Assembly (NCBI RefSeq): GCF_003664125.1
Contig: NZ_RCCP01000001.1
Span: forward strand, 310,001 to 374,000
DNA length: 64,000 nucleotides
Source: Planococcus citreus
GTDB taxonomy: Bacteria; Bacillota; Bacilli; Bacillales_A; Planococcaceae
Direction of reading: 5' to 3'
In this document: in pieces, positions 1-11,432 of the stretch
Layout of the letters: every line of letters starts with the position of its first letter
How positions within the stretch are numbered: position 1 is the stretch's first letter
Position numbers and translations under genes: made by a program
Notes under the pieces: model-generated
Database searches by the model: none
Told to the model about the DNA's origin: nothing
Seen by the model: only the letters and a program-made list of their open reading frames with translations

Positions 1-611
1 AATTCCTGCAGCTTCAATTGCTGCTTGGCGTTCGCTCTTATGGAAATATTTTCTATATCTTCTGCAGAATCTGTAATATGGACCATGCGTATTTTTTTCA
101 CGCCGGTTTTCTGCTGGATGTTCGTATCCGCAAGCACCGTACCTTTATCCATTTCCTTTTTCATAAGCCCATAGACCGCTTCCGCTTCCTGGGCACGGAC
201 AAAGTCACGTGTGCCGAAATACGGATGTAGCTCTTTCGGCAGCTCGTCGATAGCAGCATTCAACACGAACCGCTTCTCGTATTTGGCGCGAAGTGCTGCT
301 GGCACCATGACTTGCAGGGCATCGATTTCAAAACACACCGTCTGGCGTTTCATCCATTGTGCAAGCTCGAGCATTTCTCCGTTCAATACGGGCACGACAT
401 CCATCAATTCGTGGATCGGCTTGAGCCGTTTTGGGTCAAATTCAGATGTGTCTTTGATAGTTGTAATAAAGCCGAGCACTTTGCGGTTGCCAAAAGGCAC
501 TTTGACGCGCATGCCCGGCTCGGTGAGTGCCTGGAATTTTTCCGGCACTGCATAATCGAACGGCCGGTCAATCGGATGTGCGGCAACATCGACGATGACT
601 TCGGCAATCAT
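1..611 (-). CDS. priA: Primosomal protein N' (PriA helicase), N-terminal part, runs off the window
   Basis: PriA restarts stalled replication forks by recognising branched DNA and loading the replicative helicase. Only the first 203 or so codons are here. The start reads MIAEVIVDVAAHPIDRPFDY, followed by a conserved GMRVKVPFG stretch, which is the N-terminal DNA-binding (3'BD and winged-helix) part of PriA; the helicase motifs lie beyond position 1. The ATG at 611-609 overlaps the coaBC stop by 4 nt (ATGA), so the two are translationally coupled. This coaBC-priA order is standard in Bacillales. Identity is firm from sequence and context; the integrity of the rest cannot be judged. Confidence 0.93.
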   Translation of the reverse strand, partial: MIAEVIVDVAAHPIDRPFDYAVPEKFQALTEPGMRVKVPFGNRKVLGFITTIKDTSEFDPKRLKPIHELMDVVPVLNGEMLELAQWMKRQTVCFEIDALQVMVPAALRAKYEKRFVLNAAIDELPKELHPYFGTRDFVRAQEAEAVYGLMKKEMDKGTVLADTNIQQKTGVKKIRMVHITDSAEDIENISIRANAKQQLKLQE

Positions 612-1807
612 TTTGCAAATTCCTTTTCAGTGATAAGCGTTAACAAATCGAGCGCAAGCGCTTTTTTCGGCATGACCGGGAATGCCCTTTCGAATTCTCC
701 GCGGCCGTAGACCGTCACTACATTCGTGTCATGGTCAAAGCCCGCCGAATCCGCACTGACATCGTTGGCGATGATATAATCAGCATTTTTCCGCTCGAGT
801 TTATCTTTGGCATATTGCGCCACATGATCGGTCTCTGCCGCAAAGCCGACCAGGATTTGATGGCCCTTCAGTTGGCCGAGCTGCTGCAGGATATCTACCG
901 TGCGCTCCAGCTCAAGGACCGAATTGCCTTCTTTTTTCTTAACCTTCTGCCCCGCGATGGCCGCCGGGCGGTAATCAGCGACAGCTGCTGTCTTGACGAC
1001 CAAGTCTGCGCTGTCGTATTCACTAAGCACTGCTTCTAGCATCTGCTGTGCACTTTCGACTTGAATGCGTTTGACACCGCTTGGCAACGGCAATGACACC
1101 GGGCCGCTAATCAAAATTGTCTCAGCGCCGAGTTCCGCTGCCGCTTCTGCCATGGCATAGCCCATCTTGCCGCTTGAAAAGTTCGTCAAAAAACGCACCG
1201 GGTCGATTCGTTCCCGAGTCGGCCCAGCCGTCACGACCACTTTTTTGCCTTTTAACGGCTTGTTTTTCGTGAAATGGCCGGCCACCAGTTCAGTGATTTT
1301 CTCTGGTTCTTCCAAACGCCCTTTGCCTACATAGCCACAGGCCAAAAAGCCTTCAGACGGCTCGATGAAACGGATGCCGTCATGATGCAAACGGTCGATA
1401 TTGCGCTTGACTGCGGGATGGTCGTACATATGGACATTCATCGCAGGCGCGACCCAAATCGGTGCTGTCGTCGCAAGCAATACCGTCGAGACCATATCAT
1501 CGCCTAAGCCATTCGCCATTTTAGCGATCATATTGGCGGTAGCAGGCGCGACGATCACGAGGTCTGCCCAGTCCGCCAAATCGATATGGGCAATGACTGA
1601 AGAATCTTTTTCGTCGAATGTATCAAAATAGACATCGTTTCTGGACATGACCTGGAACGATAAAGGCTGGACGAATTGCTTCGCTGATTCTGTCATGATG
1701 ACTTTCACTTCCGCCCCTGCCTGGGACAATTTGCTGACGAGGGCGACCGCTTTATAGACGGCGATGCCGCCGCTTACACATAATAGGATTTTTCGATTTG
1801 CCAACAC
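608..1807 (-). CDS. coaBC: Bifunctional phosphopantothenoylcysteine decarboxylase / phosphopantothenate-cysteine ligase
   Basis: CoaBC makes 4'-phosphopantetheine for CoA: the CoaB half ligates cysteine to 4'-phosphopantothenate, and the FMN-dependent CoaC half decarboxylates the product. The 399-residue length is normal for the fusion. The flavoprotein half (about residues 1-185) has the PAMN motif and the substrate-lid cysteine in ACGYVGKGR. The ligase half starts near KKVVVTAGPTRERIDPVR and contains the NFSSGKMG and KTAAVADYRP signatures. The start is GTG at 1807 with an AAGGGTG ribosome site about 7 nt upstream. A weak hairpin separates it from rpoZ, and it overlaps priA by 4 nt. coaD for a later CoA step is also in this window. 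Confidence 0.97.
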   Translation of the reverse strand: MLANRKILLCVSGGIAVYKAVALVSKLSQAGAEVKVIMTESAKQFVQPLSFQVMSRNDVYFDTFDEKDSSVIAHIDLADWADLVIVAPATANMIAKMANGLGDDMVSTVLLATTAPIWVAPAMNVHMYDHPAVKRNIDRLHHDGIRFIEPSEGFLACGYVGKGRLEEPEKITELVAGHFTKNKPLKGKKVVVTAGPTRERIDPVRFLTNFSSGKMGYAMAEAAAELGAETILISGPVSLPLPSGVKRIQVESAQQMLEAVLSEYDSADLVVKTAAVADYRPAAIAGQKVKKKEGNSVLELERTVDILQQLGQLKGHQILVGFAAETDHVAQYAKDKLERKNADYIIANDVSADSAGFDHDTNVVTVYGRGEFERAFPVMPKKALALDLLTLITEKEFAK

Positions 1808-1832
1808 CGCTAAACACCCTTTCTAAACAACA

Positions 1833-1864
1833 AACTCCCAAAGAACAGGTTCGCTCTGGGAGTC
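1833..1864 (-). terminator. Possible weak terminator or attenuator between rpoZ and coaBC
   Basis: On the minus strand CTCCCA pairs with TGGGAG around an inner GAAC/GTTC stem, followed by an interrupted T-rich run (TTTGTTGTTT). The T-run is poor, so it may only reduce read-through from rpoZ into coaBC. Confidence 0.4.
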
Positions 1865-1882
1865 GTCAATTGAGATCATAAG

Positions 1883-2106
1883 TTAAATTTCGTCTTCGTA
1901 AATCGCGGATGCATCTTGCTGAACCGGCGTCAATGCACCAGCTGCAATCTCTTCAAGCGCTTTTCCAACCGCTTTGTGGGATACGTAGGAATCAAGTTTT
2001 TCATCGCCATGTTCGTGCAATTGACGGGCTCTCTTGGACGCCAAAGCGACCAGGGAGTATTTCGAATCGATGCGGCTTTTCAGTTTATCAACGGATGGGT
2101 ATAACA

Positions 2107-2107
<1 letters not shown>
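1883..2107 (-). CDS. rpoZ: RNA polymerase omega subunit
   Basis: Omega helps fold and stabilise the beta' subunit of RNA polymerase. The 74-residue protein starts MLYPSVDKLKSRIDSKYSLV and carries the family core SHKAVGKALEEIAAG. The ATG at 2107 overlaps the gmk stop codon by one base (TGATG), which fixes this start over an upstream in-frame one. The order gmk-rpoZ-coaBC-priA is the usual one in Bacillales. The length is close to the 67 residues of B. subtilis omega (YloH), with a slightly longer acidic C-terminus. No odd features. Confidence 0.95.
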
Positions 2108-3013
<906 letters not shown>

Positions 3014-3055
3014 TGATGCTCAAGTAATATATTCACGCTTAAAACTAACTGTCTT

Positions 3056-3064
3056 ATTATATCA
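3056..3064 (-). promoter_or_regulatory. Extended -10 promoter for remA-gmk-rpoZ-coaBC-priA
   Basis: Minus-strand TGATATAAT is a perfect TGn-extended -10 element, 43 nt or more upstream of the remA start. No good -35 is present at 17 nt, which is usual for extended -10 promoters. It lies in the short divergent region shared with rqcH. Confidence 0.55.
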
Positions 3065-3120
3065 TATTCTTCCGTGAAAATGATAAGATGGAACAAAACG
3101 ATTTGAAAGAGGGATTTTTC

Positions 3121-4776
3121 ATGGCATTTGATGGATTATTTACGAAAGCGATGACGAGCGAATTGCAACAGCTCATCACCGGAAGGATTTCAAAAGTTCA
3201 TCAGCCTAATCAGCTCGAACTGCTCCTGCACGTGCGCGCACAAGGAAAAAACCATAAATTGCTCATCTCGATCCACCCGTCCTATTCACGGATCCATTTG
3301 ACCAACACGGCAAACGTCAACCCATCGGAACCGCCGATGTTCTGCATGCTGCTCCGCAAACACATTGAAGGCGGCGTCATCACGGGCGTCGATCAGCACG
3401 GCTCCGACCGGCTGATCATCCTGCGCATCCGCGCACGCAACGAAATCGGCGACGAAATCGAACGCGAGCTCCATGTCGAAATGATGGGCCGGCATTCGAA
3501 TATAATTTTAGTCGACGCCGAGCGCGACATGATTCTCGACAGCCTCAAGCATTTGCCGCCAAGCGTCAACTCCTATCGGACGATTTTACCGGGCCAGGAT
3601 TATATTTTCCCGCCTTCCCAAGACAAACAAGATCCATTTGCGGCGGATGCTGACTTCAGCGGGCTTACCGACAAGGAAATCGTCTCACAGTTTGCCGGTT
3701 TTTCCCCACTGACGGCGAAAGAGTTGAACTACCGGCTTGAACGGAATCCTAATAGCGCTGCTGCCTTTTTGCAGGACTTCAATGATCCGGAACCGACTGG
3801 CTATTACGTCGAACAGCAAGGAAAAAGCTATTTTTCCGCAACTGAATTGACGCACCTCGGGCAGGACAATATGCGTTTTGACAATTTATCCGAACTGCTC
3901 GACCGGATTTATTACGCCAAGGCCGAACGCGACCGCGTCAAGCAGCAGGCAGGCGATTTGGAACGCTGGCTTCAAAATGAAATCGCCAAATTGAAATTAA
4001 AGCTCAAAAAGCTTCAGAAAGAACAGGACCAAGCCCAAAAACGCGACCAATTGCAATTGAACGGCGAATTGATCATGGCCAATCTGCACACCATCAAAAA
4101 GGGGATGAAACAAGCGGAAGTCGTCAATTATTATAATGAAGAAACAGTGACGATCACTCTCGACCCGCGCAAGACACCGATCGAGAATTCCCAGAAATAC
4201 TACTCGCGTTACCAAAAAGCCAAAACAGCGGTTGTTAAAACGCATGAACAAATCGAAAAGACGGAAGAAGACATCCGCTATTTCGAATTGCTCATGCAAC
4301 AAGTGCAGCAAGCCGGGCTTTCCGATATCGAAGAGATCCGCGAGGAATTGGCGGAACAAGGCTATATGAAAGCACAGAAATCGAAGAAAAAGAAAAAGCC
4401 GCAAAAACCGAATGTCGAGCATTATGTATCGAGCACCGGCATTCCGATTTCTGTCGGCAAAAACAATAAGCAAAACGATTATGTGACCTTCAAGGTTGCA
4501 TCTAAATCCGATACATGGCTGCACACGAAAGACATTCCGGGGTCCCATGTCATCATCCACTCGCAAGAACCGGATGAAGACACCATCCTAGAAGCTGCCA
4601 GCATCGCCGCTTATTTCAGCAAAGCGCGCGAATCGGCCTCCGTCCCGGTCGATTACACCGAAGTCCGCCAAGTGAAAAAACCGAGCGGCGCCAAGCCCGG
4701 TTTCGTGATTTATTTCGAACAGAAAACCGTCTACGTCACGCCGGATGAAGACCTGGTGTTGAAATTGAAAAAATAA
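3121..4776 (+). CDS. rqcH: Ribosome-associated quality-control factor RqcH (NFACT / fibronectin-binding-like)
   Basis: RqcH binds stalled 50S subunits carrying peptidyl-tRNA and recruits tRNA-Ala to add alanine tails that mark the nascent chain for degradation. The 551-residue protein starts MAFDGLFTKAMTSEL, followed by the NFACT-N domain (about 1-250) with a conserved SDR (HGSDRLII), a long coiled coil (about 280-440, rich in Lys, Gln and Glu), and the C-terminal NFACT-R domain with SKSDTWLHTKDIPGSHVII and the VDYTEVRQVKKPSGAKPG stretch. The start at 3121 has a GAAAGAGGG ribosome site; an upstream in-frame ATG at 3088 lacks one. Older annotations call this family fibronectin-binding. It is monocistronic with its own terminator. 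Confidence 0.94.
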   Translation: MAFDGLFTKAMTSELQQLITGRISKVHQPNQLELLLHVRAQGKNHKLLISIHPSYSRIHLTNTANVNPSEPPMFCMLLRKHIEGGVITGVDQHGSDRLIILRIRARNEIGDEIERELHVEMMGRHSNIILVDAERDMILDSLKHLPPSVNSYRTILPGQDYIFPPSQDKQDPFAADADFSGLTDKEIVSQFAGFSPLTAKELNYRLERNPNSAAAFLQDFNDPEPTGYYVEQQGKSYFSATELTHLGQDNMRFDNLSELLDRIYYAKAERDRVKQQAGDLERWLQNEIAKLKLKLKKLQKEQDQAQKRDQLQLNGELIMANLHTIKKGMKQAEVVNYYNEETVTITLDPRKTPIENSQKYYSRYQKAKTAVVKTHEQIEKTEEDIRYFELLMQQVQQAGLSDIEEIREELAEQGYMKAQKSKKKKKPQKPNVEHYVSSTGIPISVGKNNKQNDYVTFKVASKSDTWLHTKDIPGSHVIIHSQEPDEDTILEAASIAAYFSKARESASVPVDYTEVRQVKKPSGAKPGFVIYFEQKTVYVTPDEDLVLKLKK

Positions 4777-4787
4777 GTTTGGACATG

Positions 4788-4818
4788 CCCGTACTGGCTT
4801 TTGCAGTGCGGGTTTTTT
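4788..4818 (+). terminator. Terminator of rqcH
   Basis: CCCGTACTG pairs with CAGTGCGGG (one G-T pair) and is followed by six T residues, 12 nt after the rqcH stop. Confidence 0.85.
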
Positions 4819-4875
4819 CTTACTACAAATCAAGTTTACATAATAATATTATAAAATAAATAATGCGGCAAAGCA

Positions 4876-4904
4876 TTGCCCCAAGCTATAGTTAATGCTA
4901 TCTT
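4876..4904 (+). promoter_or_regulatory. Candidate sigma-A promoter for the ABC importer
   Basis: TTGCCC at 4876-4881 and TATCTT at 4899-4904 are spaced by 17 nt, 32 nt upstream of the TTG start. Matches are moderate. The stretch before it (4820-4870) is very AT-rich and holds no recognisable riboswitch. Confidence 0.4.
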
Positions 4905-4935
4905 TTTATAGGACATCAATTAAGGGGGCCTATCA

Positions 4936-5784
4936 TTGAATATCATGACGAAACGAACATACATAACTGCCGCCCTATTCGGGACGGCAGCAATTGCATT
5001 ATCAGCTTGCGGAAATGAAGCTGCTGAAACCGAACAGCCGTCAGAATGGGACCGCATCCAGGAGGAAGGCGTCTTGACTGTCGGTACATCCGGCACACTG
5101 TTGGCAACTTCATTCCGCGACGAAGAAAGCGGCGAATTGACGGGCTTTGAAGTAGAAGTCGTACGGGAACTCGGCAAACGCCTGGATCTTGACATCGAAT
5201 TCCGCGAACTCGGATTCGACGAAATGCTGACAAGCGTCAGCACAGGACAGCTCGATATGGCAGCGAACGATATCGAAGTGACGGAAGAAATGACCGATCA
5301 ATTCCTGTTTTCTACACCGATCAAATATTCCTACGGCACCGCCGTCGTACGTAAAGACGACCTGTCCGGAATCGAATCACTCGAAGACTTGGAAGGCAAA
5401 AAAGCAGCCGGCGTCTCGACATCCGTCTATATGCAGATCGCCCGCGATTACGGGGCGGAAGAAGTGACGTATGACAATGCGACAAATGAAATCTATTTGC
5501 GTGATGTCTCTATCGGACGGACCGATGTCATTTTGAATGATTATTATTTGTCGAAATTCGGCGTGGCCGCTTTTCCGGAATTGAACATCACCATCCATCC
5601 GGATATCAAATACCTACCATCTGAAGTCGGGCTGGTCGTCAATGAAGACAATGAAGAACTTCTCGAACAAGTCAATACCACACTTGAGGAAATGCTTTCC
5701 GATGGCACCATCAGTGATATCTCAGCCGAATTCTTCGACGGGGCGGACGTTTCCGTCGAACCGGATGTCGAAGAGGCAAATTAA
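4936..5784 (+). CDS. Amino-acid ABC transporter substrate-binding lipoprotein (family 3)
   Basis: An extracellular binding lipoprotein that would deliver a polar amino acid or cystine to the permease that follows. The signal peptide ends in the lipobox LSAC with the lipidated Cys at residue 25. The mature part has the family 3 pattern: WDRIQEEGVLTVGTSG near the N-terminus, GFEVEVVRELGKRL, and DMAANDIEVTEEMTDQFLFS. The start is TTG at 4936, chosen because AAGGGGG lies 7 nt upstream; the ATG at 4945 is too far from it. The ligand cannot be told from sequence. It forms a two-gene operon with the permease 15 nt downstream. Confidence 0.88.
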   Translation: MNIMTKRTYITAALFGTAAIALSACGNEAAETEQPSEWDRIQEEGVLTVGTSGTLLATSFRDEESGELTGFEVEVVRELGKRLDLDIEFRELGFDEMLTSVSTGQLDMAANDIEVTEEMTDQFLFSTPIKYSYGTAVVRKDDLSGIESLEDLEGKKAAGVSTSVYMQIARDYGAEEVTYDNATNEIYLRDVSIGRTDVILNDYYLSKFGVAAFPELNITIHPDIKYLPSEVGLVVNEDNEELLEQVNTTLEEMLSDGTISDISAEFFDGADVSVEPDVEEAN

Positions 5785-5799
5785 AGGAGGGCCATCTGT

Positions 5800-6477
5800 A
5801 TGAGCGATATCGAATGGGGGCTGTTGTTCGATCCCGAACTTGCCATCAATTCCTTGCCCTATGTGCTTGAAGGCATTTGGTTGACGCTGTTGATTTCGAT
5901 GGGCAGCATGCTCGGCGGACTGGTCATCGGCTTTTTCATGGCGCTCGCCAGAACGTCAAAACAGCCGCTGCTCCATCTGCCGGCGCGCCTTTATATATCA
6001 TTCATGCGCGGTGTGCCGATTCTCGTCATCTTGTTTTTGCTGTATTTCGCACTTCCTGTCATCGGCCTCGAATTCACCGCCTTGCAAGCAGCGCTCATCG
6101 GCTTCACCATCAATAGCGCCGCCTATATCGCGGAAGTGTTCCGCTCGGCTCTTGCCTCTGTCGACAAAGGCCAATGGGAATCGTCCACCGCACTTGGCCT
6201 TAGCTATTGGCAGACCATGCGCCGGATCATCTTGCCGCAATCGGTGCGCATTGCGGTGCCACCCTTATCGAATGTCTATTTGGACCTGATCAAGGCCTCG
6301 TCGCTCGCGGCCATGATCACGGTCCCGGAGATTTTCCAGAAAGCGCGCATTGTCGGCGCACGTGAATACGACCTGTTGACATTGCTCATCCTGGTCGCGC
6401 TCATCCACTGGGCCATCTGCACAGTCATGACCGTGCTTCAGAACTACCTGGAAAAACGCTATGCTGAATACTTATAA
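5800..6477 (+). CDS. Amino-acid ABC transporter permease (HisM/TcyB-like)
   Basis: The membrane subunit of a polar amino-acid importer. The 225 residues hold about five membrane segments and the HEQRA-type signature: the N-terminal GIWLTLLISMGSMLGGLVIG, SFMRGVPILVILFLLYF, and the EAA loop ESSTALGLSYWQTMRRIILPQ-like region that docks the ATPase (residues about 127-148). The ribosome site AAAGGAGGG is 8 nt upstream. The gene is followed directly by a strong terminator and no ATPase gene is found next to it or anywhere in this window, so the ATP-hydrolysing partner must be supplied from elsewhere. Confidence 0.88.
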   Translation: MSDIEWGLLFDPELAINSLPYVLEGIWLTLLISMGSMLGGLVIGFFMALARTSKQPLLHLPARLYISFMRGVPILVILFLLYFALPVIGLEFTALQAALIGFTINSAAYIAEVFRSALASVDKGQWESSTALGLSYWQTMRRIILPQSVRIAVPPLSNVYLDLIKASSLAAMITVPEIFQKARIVGAREYDLLTLLILVALIHWAICTVMTVLQNYLEKRYAEYL

Positions 6478-6484
6478 AACTAAA

Positions 6485-6518
6485 ACCGCACCGGAACTTT
6501 ATCCGGTGCGGTTTTTTT
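6485..6518. terminator. Bidirectional terminator between the ABC permease and the VOC gene
   Basis: A perfect 10-bp stem (ACCGCACCGG with CCGGTGCGGT) with an 8-nt loop, T-run on the plus strand and A-run before it. It lies between convergent genes and probably serves both. Confidence 0.85.
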
Positions 6519-6927
6519 ATTCGAATGCCTCATCTTCCATATACATGACTTCCCATAAATGGCCGTCAGGGTCGTGAAAACTCCAGGAATACATAAACTT
6601 ATTGTCCATCGGCTCGTTCGCGGAACTGCCACCGGCTGCCATCGCTTTTTCCACCCATTCATCAACGGCCTCCCGGCTAGACGCCGATAAGGCAATGATT
6701 GCCTCTGCGCTGTTGGATGTGTCGGCAATGTCTTTATGGGTGAAACTTTTGAAGAAGTCTTCTACCAGCAGCATGGCGTACATATTTTGGCCGATGATCA
6801 TGCAAGTGGCGTTATTATCCGTCATCCGTTCATCGAAATCAAAGCCCATTTCGCCAAAAAACTTCATCGATCTTTCCAAATCCTTGACCGGCAAATTAAC
6901 GAAAATCTGGTTCGCTTGAATGGCCAT
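6517..6927 (-). CDS. VOC-superfamily (glyoxalase-like) protein
   Basis: A small 136-residue protein of the vicinal oxygen chelate fold with two beta-alpha-beta-beta-beta modules. The N-terminus QIFVNLPVKDLERSMKFFGEMGF and the C-terminal SWSFHDPDGHLWEVMYME are typical of the group annotated as predicted lactoylglutathione lyases (COG3607). Members differ greatly in substrate, and many lack a full metal site, so no reaction is assigned. GAAGGGA about 9 nt upstream serves the ATG. It lies downstream of the D-serine dehydratase gene on the same strand with a 68-nt gap that holds no clear hairpin, so co-transcription is possible. Confidence 0.8.
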   Translation of the reverse strand: MAIQANQIFVNLPVKDLERSMKFFGEMGFDFDERMTDNNATCMIIGQNMYAMLLVEDFFKSFTHKDIADTSNSAEAIIALSASSREAVDEWVEKAMAAGGSSANEPMDNKFMYSWSFHDPDGHLWEVMYMEDEAFE

Positions 6928-6995
6928 GTCTCCGCTTCCCTTCTTTTTCGTTTATCGTTCACTCTTCTATTCGTGGAATGAACTGAAAATCCTCC

Positions 6996-8330
6996 CTATC
7001 GTTTCAGTTTCTTCAACCCTCTTGCATAAAATCCATCCATCTCTTCCTCGGGCACGAGTGCCCCTCCTGTCAGCCAGACGATGTGTGTCGCTTTTTCCGC
7101 ATCCATGTCATGTTCTTCAGCGTAGTTTGTCGCTGCCATCATAAATGGCCCGGCAAACCCGGCTGCTGCGGAAGGTTCGATTTTGATCCCTTCACTATCT
7201 TTCAGCATGGCGAGCAGCGGGAACAACTCTTCGTCTTCGACCGTCGCAATGCCCGATATCAATTGTTCAGAACTTGCGGACGCGAAGCTTGATGCCCTGC
7301 CGACTGCGAGCCCGTCCGCTTCCGTCCTATTGTCGATACCGATATCCTGGACGCAGATGCCGCTCTTCAAACCTGTCATGAGACCGAGCAAGACGGCAGG
7401 TGAATGCGTCGGTTCGATGAACACCGGGTGGACGTGATCGCCGAATAGGTGTCGCAGCCCAAATGCGATGCCCCCTGGCGCCCCGCCGACACCACATGGC
7501 AAGTAGACGAATAGCGGATGCTCTTTGTCTACAGGAACTTTATTTTGTTCCAATTGCTGTTTCAAACGAAGTGCCGCAACGCTATATCCGAGAAACAATT
7601 CGCGGGATTTCTCGTCATCGACAAAATAGCCGTTAGGCAGATGGAGCGTCTCTTCGCGCCCTGCCATGACCGCTTCACTGAAGTCCCCACTGAATTCGAC
7701 GACGCGGACGCCTTTTTGCCGAAGCAGCTCTTTTTTCCACTCTTTGGCGTCCGCCGACATATAGACGGAGACCTTGAAACCAAGCTCTGCGCTGATGATG
7801 CCGATGCTCAAGCCTAAATTCCCGGTCGAGCCGACGCCGATGGAATGGTGTCCGAAGAACTTTTTAGCTTCGTCCGTTGCAAACCATTCATAGGAATCCT
7901 CCCGCGTGACAAGCCCTTCTTCCAGCGCCAGCGTTTCTGCATAGCGCAACACTTCGAAAAATCCGCCGCGCGCCTTCACCGATCCTGCAACAGGCAGTTC
8001 ATTGTCGCATTTAACGAATAACTTCCCTGGCAGCTGCTCGCCGTAATACACTTCCAGTTGACGTCGCATGCGGCTAACTTCCCGCAATTCCGATTCGATG
8101 ATTCCTCCCGTTTCAACCGTCTCGGGGAACACTTTCATCAAATACGGGGCGAAGCGCAGCCATAATTGTTCTGCCTCCTCCAAATCATGCATTGTCACCG
8201 GCAAGCCTTGTACCTGATTCATTTCCCTGCGTTTCGGGTTTAGCCAGACGACCGGCTTCAAGTCGAGCAAATCCCCCATCAGCGGATGTTCATCCGTCCA
8301 TTTGTGGATTTCATGTTTGGTAAGTCCCAT
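6996..8330 (-). CDS. dsdA: D-serine dehydratase (D-serine ammonia-lyase)
   Basis: A PLP enzyme that deaminates D-serine to pyruvate and ammonia, protecting the cell from D-serine and allowing its use. The 444-residue length matches DsdA. The PLP lysine is K119 in AGSVKARGG, and the phosphate loop is GSTGNLG at residues 167-173. The stretch PCGVGGAPGGIAFGLRHLFG and the C-terminal HIVWLTGGALVPEEEM are family signatures. A very good ribosome site (AAGGAGG) precedes the ATG. No dsdC-type regulator or permease is nearby; the gene stands alone after the pyr operon terminator. Confidence 0.93.
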   Translation of the reverse strand: MGLTKHEIHKWTDEHPLMGDLLDLKPVVWLNPKRREMNQVQGLPVTMHDLEEAEQLWLRFAPYLMKVFPETVETGGIIESELREVSRMRRQLEVYYGEQLPGKLFVKCDNELPVAGSVKARGGFFEVLRYAETLALEEGLVTREDSYEWFATDEAKKFFGHHSIGVGSTGNLGLSIGIISAELGFKVSVYMSADAKEWKKELLRQKGVRVVEFSGDFSEAVMAGREETLHLPNGYFVDDEKSRELFLGYSVAALRLKQQLEQNKVPVDKEHPLFVYLPCGVGGAPGGIAFGLRHLFGDHVHPVFIEPTHSPAVLLGLMTGLKSGICVQDIGIDNRTEADGLAVGRASSFASASSEQLISGIATVEDEELFPLLAMLKDSEGIKIEPSAAAGFAGPFMMAATNYAEEHDMDAEKATHIVWLTGGALVPEEEMDGFYARGLKKLKR

Positions 8331-8398
8331 GTCTACCGCCTCCTTATCGTTAGTTGTACCATACCCCTTTTTGCTTTCTTTATTTCCTTAAGCAGATG

Positions 8399-8436
8399 AA
8401 AAAACCTTCACACATCCTGTCGATGTGCGAAGGTTT
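8399..8436 (-). terminator. Terminator of the pyr operon
   Basis: On the minus strand ACCTTCGCACAT pairs with ATGTGTGAAGGT and is followed by six T residues, immediately after the pyrE stop. Confidence 0.9.
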
Positions 8437-8438
8437 TC

Positions 8439-9064
8439 TTATGAAGTCAATGCGCCGGCTTTCAGTTTTTCGTGCCATTCGCTGAGCATCGGCAAATCCT
8501 CTGCCGCTATCGCTCCGCTTTCCCTGGCTTGTTCAACCAGTGCCGGGAAATCCGTCAAGGTGTGGAAGGTAAAGCCCGCTTCCTGTATCGCTTGCTGTGC
8601 TTGAGGCAGCCCGTAAGTGAAGATCGCGGCAATTCCCGCCACTTCAAAGCCGGCATCTTGCAAGGCTTGTGCCGCCTGCAGTACGGATCCGCCTTTAGAG
8701 ATCAAGTCTTCGATGACGACGGCTTTTTGGCCTGGCTCGATTTTTCCTTCGATCAAATTCGATTGTCCGTGGCCTTTCGGTTTCGAACGCACATAGACCA
8801 TTGGCAGATCCAGGCGTTCGGCCACCCACGCCGCATGCGGGATGCCCGCCGTCGCGGTTCCCGCAATCACTTGCGCGTCCGGATGCTCCCTGCGAATCGT
8901 TTCCGCGAGCCCATCAGCGATTGCCTTGCGGACGGTTGGATAAGACATCGTCAGCCGATTGTCGCAATAGATCGGCGATTTGACACCTGATGCCCAGGTA
9001 AATGGATCGTTCGGGCGCAACTCGACTGCCCCGATGGATAATAACTGTTGTGCGATTTGCTTTT

Positions 9065-9068
<4 letters not shown>
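8439..9068 (-). CDS. pyrE: Orotate phosphoribosyltransferase
   Basis: Joins orotate to PRPP to form OMP, step five of UMP synthesis. The 209-residue protein has the PRPP-binding motif [12 protein letters not shown] (about 120-131), the flexible catalytic loop [11 protein letters not shown], and the substrate stretch [16 protein letters not shown]. The ATG at 9068 overlaps the pyrF stop by 4 nt (ATGA), which decides against the in-frame ATG at 9083; GGAG lies 9 nt upstream of it inside pyrF. It is the last gene of the pyr operon and is followed by a strong terminator. Confidence 0.97.

Positions 9069-11428
<2,360 letters not shown>

Positions 11429-11432
<4 letters not shown>

Noticed and set aside
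3997-4566. 189-codon minus-strand open frame, rich in Phe, Leu and Arg
   Set aside because: Antisense to the Lys/Gln-rich coiled coil of rqcH, which yields such hydrophobic-looking frames.
4820-4935. Possible riboswitch before the ABC binding-protein gene
   Set aside because: The stretch is AT-rich with no terminator hairpin or conserved riboswitch core that I can recognise.
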